A stretch of 64,000 nt of DNA. Source: Helianthus annuus (lineage: Eukaryota > Streptophyta > Magnoliopsida > Asterales > Asteraceae). The number at the start of each line of letters is the position of its first letter. Positions within the stretch are counted from its first letter, which is position 1. Location of the stretch: contig NC_035448.2 in assembly GCF_002127325.2 (NCBI RefSeq), forward strand, positions 90,596,546-90,660,545, read 5' to 3'. The position numbers were made by a program, and so were the translations under genes. This document shows positions 56,664-64,000 of this stretch, piece by piece. The notes under the pieces are model-generated. The model was not told where the DNA came from, did not search any database, and saw only the letters and a program-made list of their open reading frames with translations.

Positions 56664-58911
56664 ATAGCCATCCTATCCTGAGTCTTTAGCTTGTTATTGC
56701 TAACGAGCCACACGTGAAACGAGTGTCTAGGAATACACTGGCAGCCGAAAAGAGTTCCAAGCTTCCGAAGAGTGAAAAAATTGTAAATTACCTTCACTAT
56801 CCTTCCAACGAGTTCGATTAACCACATCCTCCATTAGAATGGGTGGCGAAATATTTATTAGCACCGAAAACAAATCATACCAAGCCAGAGGCCATTTCCA
56901 CTGTCCATTATCGTCAAGAAGATCCGCAACCGTCATGCTCAGGTTGAAACCTGCATTGGCAATAATTCTAGGAGAAATAAAGCAACGGAGAGGGCTACAA
57001 GAACACCAGTTATCACTCCATGCATTTGTTTGGCGACCGCTTTGAATAGATTTCCAAACATAGGGCCGAATCTGATTACGAAGAGCTAGAATCTTTCTCC
57101 ATCCCGAGCTCGGATTGGCTGAACATTTTACCTCCCAAAAGCTAGTGCCTTTAAGTTTGTAAGAATGAATCCATAAAACCCACAGAGAGTGACGATTATT
57201 AATAATACTCCATATATGGTTTGAAATCAACGCTTTATTAACATCCATGACACTACGAATACCCAAACCACCTTCCGTTTTAGGCAAGCAAATATCCTTC
57301 CAGGCAACTTTCGAGCGAGCAGAACCTTGAGCTCCCCCATTCCATAGAAACCGACGCATGGAACCATGAAAACTGAAGCCCAGTAGGTATACATAGCCGA
57401 AATGACCGAGTTAATCAACTGGAGCCTCCCCGCAAATGATAACGACTTAGACATCCAATTATCAATCCTCTGTTCTACCCGTTCAACCAGAACTTTACAA
57501 TCGCTATAAGCAAGCCTTGAGGAGATTAACGGCACTCCAAGGTAGCGAACAGGGAGGGATCCCTCCTGGAACGGCATTAACCTCAAAATCTGAGCCTTCA
57601 TATGAGGAGGAACATTACAAAAGAAAATAGTACTTTTCGGAGCACTTGGGACCAATCCCGAGATCCTCGTAAACCTTTGTAGAGCGTCCCTTAATAACTT
57701 AACCAACACATAATCAGCATGAGCAAATATAAACAGATCATCCGCAAAAGACACATTAATAATCTTTTGCTTAGCACAATGATCATGAAACTTAAAACCT
57801 GAACCAACCATCGTCGCACGCTGAAGAAGAAGAGAGAGGACCTCCATGACTAAGGTGAATAAGTACGGAGACATAGGGTCACCCTGTCTAAGACCCCTCT
57901 TCCCACTAAAATACCCATGCAATTCCCCATTAATACTCAAGGAATATGACACTGTAGAAACACACGTCATGATCCACTTGACCATTTTCCGATGAAATCC
58001 AAACCGCAATAAGACAGCTTCAAGAAAAGACCAGTTGACAGTATCATAAGCCTTCTGAATGTCAATCTTCAAGGCACATCTAGACGGACCTCTATCAATG
58101 TGGTAGTTATGCATAAGCTCCTGAGTGAGAAGAATATTATCAGTTATTTTACGACCAGGGACAAAAGCTAATTGATTTATGCTGACTAAACCATCCAAGC
58201 TTCCTTTAATTCTATCGGTGATAATCTTGCTTATGCATTTAAACAAGATGTTACAGCAGGAAATCGGCCTGTAGTCCAACACCGTGTTCGGGGAGTCCTT
58301 TTTTGGCACCAATGCTAAAATAGTGTGGTTAATTTGCTTCAACATTTGACCATTCTCGAAAAAATCAAGAACTGCATTCGTAACTTGATCACCCACTACA
58401 TCCCAAGCTTGTTTAAAGAAAGCCGATGTGTACCCATCCGGACCCGGAGCTTTATTTTCACCAATACCAAACATAGCTTTTTTTTACCTCATCTTCTGTC
58501 ATCGCACGGACCATATGATCAGCTGAAGACTCGCTCAAAGTATTGACAAACAAATCCCCAAAATCAAAGCTTTCAACCTGGTCATCCATGCCCAAAAAAT
58601 TAGCATAATGAGTAAGAAGAGCTGCTGGAACTTGATCACCCTCATACCGGTTCCCTTGCACATCCATAATACTCGAAATTTTACTTCTAGCGTTCCTACT
58701 TTTCACACACTTATGAAAGAAGGCCGTGTTTGCATCCCCCGCACACAGCCAATCAACCTTTTCTGCTTAAGGAAGCACTCCTCATTATACGTAGCCGCTT
58801 GAAAATCTCGAAGACATTTGGCATGATCATCACGAAACGACATATCCAAGGGATTTGCATCCACTTGTTGCTGAATCTGGTCAAGTTTAACTCGTAAATT
58901 AGCAACCCTAT
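56664..58911 (-). pseudogene. LINE-2, main part: ORF2 reverse transcriptase, frameshifted
   Basis: Minus-strand homologue of LINE-1 ORF2 from just after the endonuclease (DAAFFHKCVKSRNARSKI-like linker near 58700) through RT (NKAPGPDGYTSAFFKQ, RPISCCNILFKCISK, RQGDPMSPYLF, catalytic FADDLFIFAH near 57740) to the zf-RVT start (CIPRHSFHVWL, near 56740). Frameshifts occur near 58480 (in a T8 run), near 57360 and near 56750. The 5' end, with endonuclease and ORF1, is cut off by element D at 58912 and lies outside the window. The 3' end is at 44394-45057. Confidence 0.9.
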
Positions 58912-60082
58912 TGTCACACCCCGACCACGTAAAACAACAAAACGTGGCGGAGACGTCGGGGAGTGTTGTAACAGAATCATTGTTTCATAACACATGGAAA
59001 ATTGAAATGTTGCTTTATTGATTAAAATAGTTACAATGTCTTAATAAACAAAGAAGTAAAACAAAATTTAACTAGTCTTGCATCTTTTATTGTCACTAAG
59101 GCCTCGTCCAACCCTATGTGAGCATGCATCAATATCATCAATTATTGTACCTGAAACACATGTGAAAATACATCAGCATAAAAATGCCGGCGAGTACATA
59201 GGTTTTGTGAAAATAGGATTCATGACTTAGGTTTAAGAAAATGTTTAATGAAAACTTGTCATGAATCCAGTTTAAGTGTTTGCTTTTATAAAACGTTTGA
59301 AAAGCGATAATAAGGTACATAATATGTAAAAGAGTAATGTAAGGTTAAGTGAATAACCAAGTAAAAATAAGTTGTTTATAAAACAATGTCTTGTGAAAAA
59401 TATGTTATTTGTGTAAAAATGTATAAATCCAAATTAAATGATTTAAATAACGCTACGACATGTAATATAATACAAGCACTTATATATAGGAAGTACCAGC
59501 GGCGTATCCACCATGCTTGTATCACATTACACACGTCTCGCTACTTAAATCACTTACCCAAACAAACCACCAATGTAAATTGCCCATGTCTAAACCATTT
59601 GTCAAATGTCATTGTATAAATCATTGTCAATGTTTAAAAGTCCAAAATGTAGTCATGTAGTTATGTATGTGTAAACAAAAGTTATGTATGGTAAGTAAAA
59701 ATGAGACTACTTAAACCATAAGTAAAAATGAACCAAAACAAAGTATTTTGAGTAAATCAAAAAGTTATGTTTTGCAAAGTAAAAACATGTTTTAATGATA
59801 CAAACATTTATGTGGTGAGTTAACGCATACATCCAAGCCTTGAGACAGCAGGATAACCTTAGAGTAAAGGTTAGCAAAAAGAAATGTTTTCAGATTCGGT
59901 CATTCCATCCATCCAAACAAACCTAGGATTTTAGGAACGGGATTTGTCAAGTCCTATGGTACCACTACCTACTACCAAGCGGCAAGATCGGTGTTAATGA
60001 ATGTAATAAAGAACCATTAAACAAACCAAATGTTATACCAAATGTAAACAAGTTATGTGAAAACAACGTACTAAGTATGCCA

Positions 60083-60260
60083 AGTAAACATACAAAGCAG
60101 AAAAGACATGTAAAACAATGTGCTAGCATGTTCAGTAAACATACATAGCAGAAGAAATGTAATGTAAAACGATGTGCTAGCATGTTAAGTAAACATACAT
60201 AGCAAAAGAAATGTAAGGTAAAACAATGTGCTAGCATGTTAAGTAAACATAGATAGCAAA
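60083..60260. repeat. tandem repeat in element D LTR
   Basis: Three to four copies of a 51-54 bp unit beginning AGTAAACATACATAGCA, at 60083, 60134, 60188 and 60242. The Cys-rich reading frame across it on the minus strand is a translation artefact. Confidence 0.85.
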
Positions 60261-60854
60261 ACATAATGAAATCATGTACTAATAGTGTACTAAGGAACAT
60301 AGCAAGTATATGATATGAAAACATGGAAAGCATGAAAGTAACAAGTAGGCACATGTGTTTCACCCCAAAATGTTTGAAAAACAGTAAAAGAGGGGACTAT
60401 GTACTCACTTGAGGGTGCTTAGAAGTCTTGAACAACAACCAAGCAAAGCTAGAAGGATCACGGAATCAAACGACACCCTATATAGATAACTACATAAATA
60501 ACCGGACCTAAATCGGGAGATTGGATAGTATGAGGTTTCGTAAACCAAATGAGTATTGGAACTCATATGATATGGTTAAACAAAGCCTACATACTAAAAT
60601 GAAACCTAACCTAAGTGCTTACGACCCATTACGACCCGTTTAGGTAGCTTATGCTACTTTAATGCGTCGTTCGCGTGAAACGCGTTCGGACCGCTTAACT
60701 AGTCCTATGACAAGTAAAATATGCCTTAACATGTCTAATATAGTTACCTAATCAGTTTAGATGTCAAAATTTAGGTTACATATGCTTAAAATGAATTTAT
60801 GCGTAAAAAGGGTATTTTGGTAATTTATCTAAGGCATATAAACTACCTATCATA

Positions 60855-61064
60855 TATGGGGCATGTTTTGTCTACTAGATGTCTTGTCATGATGTATAGT
60901 AGACTAGGTTATAGGGTGTCATAGGTCTTTGGCTTTTGTTTTTGCTTTACATATATGGGGCATGTCCTGTATATGAACTAGTGTGGAACACATCCTCACT
61001 ACTTGTTCTTTTTTGCGGTTGCATTTTAATAGATTCACCGGGGTAACCCTTTAACCAAAAAAAA
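60855..61064 (+). mobile_element. 5'-truncated LINE fragment in element D LTR
   Basis: A 210-bp 3' UTR piece ending ACCGGGGTAACCCTTTAACC and an A run, flanked by a 14-bp TSD AACTACCTATCATA (60841-60854, 61065-61078). Same LINE family as LINE-1 by its 3' end. Confidence 0.9.
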
Positions 61065-62785
61065 AACTACCTATCATACAACTACTTAAACGACGTGACC
61101 ATAAGTTATAACCTCGGAAGGTTATTCCCTATACAACTATGGTCACCTAATGTGTTTGGTCGGATCTTAATGATCGACCAAATGGGCCGGGTTCGAAAGT
61201 ATAAGCGATTGATTAGATCGGTTACCTTTACGACCGTAAACAAGCACAAATCTAAAAGCGACGAGCTAAACATGCTAGAACATGTTTAGTAAAGTTAGTA
61301 AACAGGTTTTGAAATCAAAACAAACGGTTTTGATATCCTAGAGTAGTTTGGTTACAAAATACGCCAGAAAACGCATTTTGGCCGAAACTACGACTCGTCA
61401 CTGAGCCTAGATAACGTGGTAATCAGTAGGTATAGTCACTAGGGACTATGACCATCGTGATTACGCTCACGTTATGAAGTTCAAATGAACTTTGCATTTA
61501 CCATAAACTGGTTAATGCAGAAAGTCAAACACAGTTTGACTTTAACGCTAAAACGAACGAAAAACGCAAAAGAATACTTACAGAAGGTCCCCGCAAGATT
61601 TGAACCCGATTCTCTCTCAGGTAGGAAGCATATACTTCCACTTAGAGAGCTTGAATCAGATTCAAATATAAGGAAGAAATGAAATGGGTTGGGTTTATAT
61701 AGGCATGGCACAACCGTTAGGATCGTTCATCGCGAAACGTGCTTCGATCTCGGTCGTACACATGGGCCAATTGTTTTGGGAAACCTTGGGCACCCCTAGA
61801 TTCAGCCCATGGATTGAAAATACCATTTGCAATTGGGTTTGGAGTGCATAACAGCTGTTAACAGCTGTTAAAACTCATTTTGCACATCTGGGGAGGCCAC
61901 GCGGCCCGTGTAAGACATACATGGGATCTTACGCGCCCCGCCTGAGGGTCACAGTTCAGAAATTGCAGTTTTGGTCCCTGCACTTCAGAAACATGTATTT
62001 TGGCCCATTTTTGGCATGTTTAAGCCCCGTTAACCTCATTTCAAGGCTCTAAGATGAAGTTAAAGTGTGAGGAACTTGAAACATGCTCAAAAGTATTCCG
62101 GATGTCGGTTCGTTTGGTCGTACGATCGCGATGTTCGCTTAATTACGACGGAATGCGCATAAGCGCGAAAGACGATCCAAATTGCGCGACGAATGGATTT
62201 TTCTTATGCCAAACACTAAAATAAAATATTTTAATGCTTACATAAATTTTTGGAAGTCCGAAAGTATTCAGAATGTAAAATATGCGCGAAAATGCAAACT
62301 TATGCACTTTTTGACGCTTTTAGTCCCTGAATGAGCATAAAGTTTATTTTAGCACATCGAACCCATCAAATCCTATTTCTAAGCTATGTAAAGGATATTT
62401 AGGGTGTGTTTAACTTATGATCAAGTTCCGGAATGTCCGTTACAGTTCAAATTGGCATACTTTCGCAGTTTGTCATATTTAGTCCCTGTAAGCGAATAGA
62501 CTTGATTTCGGCATACCAAACCTTCCAAAACTTATTTCTAAGTTATGTAAAGGTTATTTAAGGTATGTTAAGCCTATGTCACTGTTCCGGAGTGTTTGTT
62601 GCATTAAACTGGTTATGTTTACGCATCAGTACGCGTATAACCTTCCAGAAAGCGATTTAGAGCCCGAAATCGAACAAGAAATGATATGTGCAATGATACA
62701 CATATTTATACAAATCCCAAGTATGAAATACAATATTTCATTGGTTTGGTATTTGTTTGATGGTTGAGGTGACACAGGTGTTACA

Positions 62786-63393
62786 CCTATCATGCAAGTT
62801 ACCTTGCTGAAAGAGGATTTTACGAAAGATCGACTTCAAATTTCTCATTTTCTTCACTACAGCAACAAATGAAATGTTATCGGATAAACAAAACAGAAAG
62901 ACAATGCATACGAATTGCGATCATTTGTTTGTTACCTAAGGCAAACAAATGAGATGGTGACAAATCAAGCAAACGGGTCATAATAATGCATCGCTGAAGA
63001 CATGCTCGCCTATAAGTGAACACTCACCCCAAGAGTTCCTAGGTAAGAGTGACTGGTCTGATACTGTGGATTTGTACGAACACTCTAGCCTTAGACAGAA
63101 AACTCAGAGTACATGCATTCACCCTTCTAGTTTGCACGTGTTCACATTATAAGACCCAAACTTTGACGAGATTTGAAAACTCAGAGGGTTCAAAACCTAG
63201 TAATCAATCATCCTAGAATAGATGATTAGTTTTCAAAGCGGTTTTGAAATTTATGTTCTTGTTATGGTTGTCACCTAAGGATAGGTGACGGTATTGTTTT
63301 ATGACTAAACGCAAGTAAACTTGCGTTAGGGTCCTAGGAAGGTTATAGACTAGATCAAAGCATTACTAATAACCTAATTCCCTATAACCATGA
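62786..63393 (-). other. interior of element D
   Basis: About 610 bp with no credible ORF and no gag or pol similarity. It contains a repeated 'GGCAAACAAATGAGA'-type phrase near 62940. No strong PPT is visible next to the left LTR. Confidence 0.7.
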
Positions 63394-63405
63394 GCTCTGA
63401 TACCA
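63394..63405 (-). other. element D primer-binding site (initiator tRNA-Met)
   Basis: Plus strand GCTCTGATACCA, element strand TGGTATCAGAGC, seven bases from the LTR. Confidence 0.9.
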
Positions 63406-63412
63406 ACTTTTC

Positions 63413-64000
63413 TGTCACACCCCGACCACGTAAAACAACAAAACGTGGCGGAAACGTCGGGGAGTGTTGTAACAGAATCATTGTTTCATAACACATGGAA
63501 AATTGAAATGTTGCTTTATTGATTAAAAGAGTTACAATGTCTTAATAAACAATGAAGTAAAACAAAATTTAACTAGTCTTGCATCTTTTATTGTCACTAA
63601 GGCCTCGTCCAATCCTATGTGAGCATGCATCAATATCATCAATTATTGTACCTGAAACACATGTGAAAATACATCAGCATAAAAATGCCAGCGAGTACAT
63701 ATGTTTTGTGAAAATAGGATTCATGACTTAGGTTTAAGAAAATGTTTAATGAAAACTTGTCATGAATCCAGTTTAAGTGTTTGCTTTTATAAAACGTTTG
63801 AAAAGCGATAATAAGGTAGATGATATGTAAAAGAGTAATGTAAGGTTAAGTGAATAACCAAGTAAAAATAAGTTGTTTATAAAACAATGTCTTGTGAAAA
63901 ATATGTTATTTGTGTAAAAATGTATAAATCCAAATTGAATGATTTAAATAACGCTACGACATGTAATATAATACAAGCACTTATATATAGGAAGTACCAG
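63413..64000 (-). repeat. Element D 5' LTR (right copy), truncated by window end
   Basis: Collinear with 58912-59499 with only a handful of substitutions, so the insertion is fairly recent. Confidence 0.9.

Larger units (their letters stand above)
58912..62785 (-). repeat. Element D 3' LTR (left copy)
   Basis: TGTCACACCC start; end placed at ...GGTGTTACA (62785) because the reversed start TGTAACACCTGTG aligns with C's LTR start. The edge could be a few bases different. About 3.87 kb including a 210-bp LINE insertion and a tandem repeat. Non-coding. Confidence 0.75.
58912..64000 (-). mobile_element. Element D: non-autonomous LTR element with short interior
   Basis: Two LTRs (58912-62785 and 63413 to beyond the window) enclose only about 630 bp. 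PBS for initiator tRNA-Met lies next to the right LTR, so the element is on the minus strand. The left TSD would be CCTAT (58907-58911); the right one is outside. No gag or pol. It resembles an internally deleted or LARD-like derivative of the family to which C belongs. Confidence 0.82.

Noticed and set aside
59965..60363. 132-codon Cys/Leu-rich minus-strand ORF
   Set aside because: It is the translation of a 51-54 bp tandem repeat in an LTR.
62773..62785. LTR edge of D at GGTGACA (62773) instead of 62785
   Set aside because: Alignment of the reversed start TGTAACACCTGTG with C's LTR start favours 62785, but a few bases of uncertainty remain.
1..64000. Host protein-coding or tRNA genes
   Set aside because: Every credible coding block belongs to a retrotransposon, and the stretches between are LTR, UTR or leader sequence.

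Overview
The window is plant nuclear DNA built entirely from nested retrotransposons; I see no host gene, rRNA or tRNA gene. The chromodomain-type Ty3/gypsy families, the Athila element, the L1-type LINEs, the 5-bp and 12-14-bp target-site duplications (TSDs) and the long 3-4 kb LTRs all fit a large plant genome. The gag and integrase wording resembles Asteraceae elements I remember, but that family assignment is inference.

Layout. The outermost visible element is C, a plus-strand Ty3/gypsy whose start lies left of the window. Element A (minus, 1-6419, cut by the window edge) sits in C's RNase H region. C resumes at 6420 and is split again at 8084 by element B (plus, 8085-43536, TSD GTTAA). 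C's integrase tail, polypurine tract (PPT) and 3' LTR follow at 43537-44393. B is a full-length element with LTRs of about 3.5 kb. Its 5' LTR holds an intact LINE (LINE-1, 9703-15560) and an Athila element with LTRs identical by eye (minus, 17255-29116, TSD TCTTT). Its 3' LTR holds an inverted solo LTR of its own family (36965-40373, TSD CTAGG). C's 3' LTR was hit by LINE-2 (minus, 44394 to beyond 58911). LINE-2 was in turn hit by solo LTR E1 (45058-56663), which contains gypsy element E2 (45570-54145, TSD CCACG), and by element D (58912 to beyond 64000), whose LTR contains a 210-bp LINE fragment.

Coding state. LINE-1 keeps two open overlapping ORFs. The Athila element keeps a long pol ORF and an env-like ORF but has no recognisable gag and no DTG-like protease motif. 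B keeps an intact acidic pre-gag ORF, while its gag-pol is full of nonsense changes. E2 keeps gag, but its pol has collapsed to fragments. A has one frameshift in the pre-gag ORF and one in gag. D has LTRs and an internal region of only about 0.6 kb.

Most interesting signals: (1) fourteen pairs of CACG-N4-CGTG dyads in the Athila element, always 21 bp apart and only in non-coding parts, including next to the LTR TATA box; (2) tandem arrays of small hairpins with compensatory changes next to the primer-binding sites (PBS) of A and B; (3) a hairpin with a GGA or AGGA loop just before the PPT in Athila, B, C and E2; (4) a consensus-quality intron between Athila pol and its env-like ORF, suggesting spliced expression; (5) intron-like segments inside gag of B and E2.
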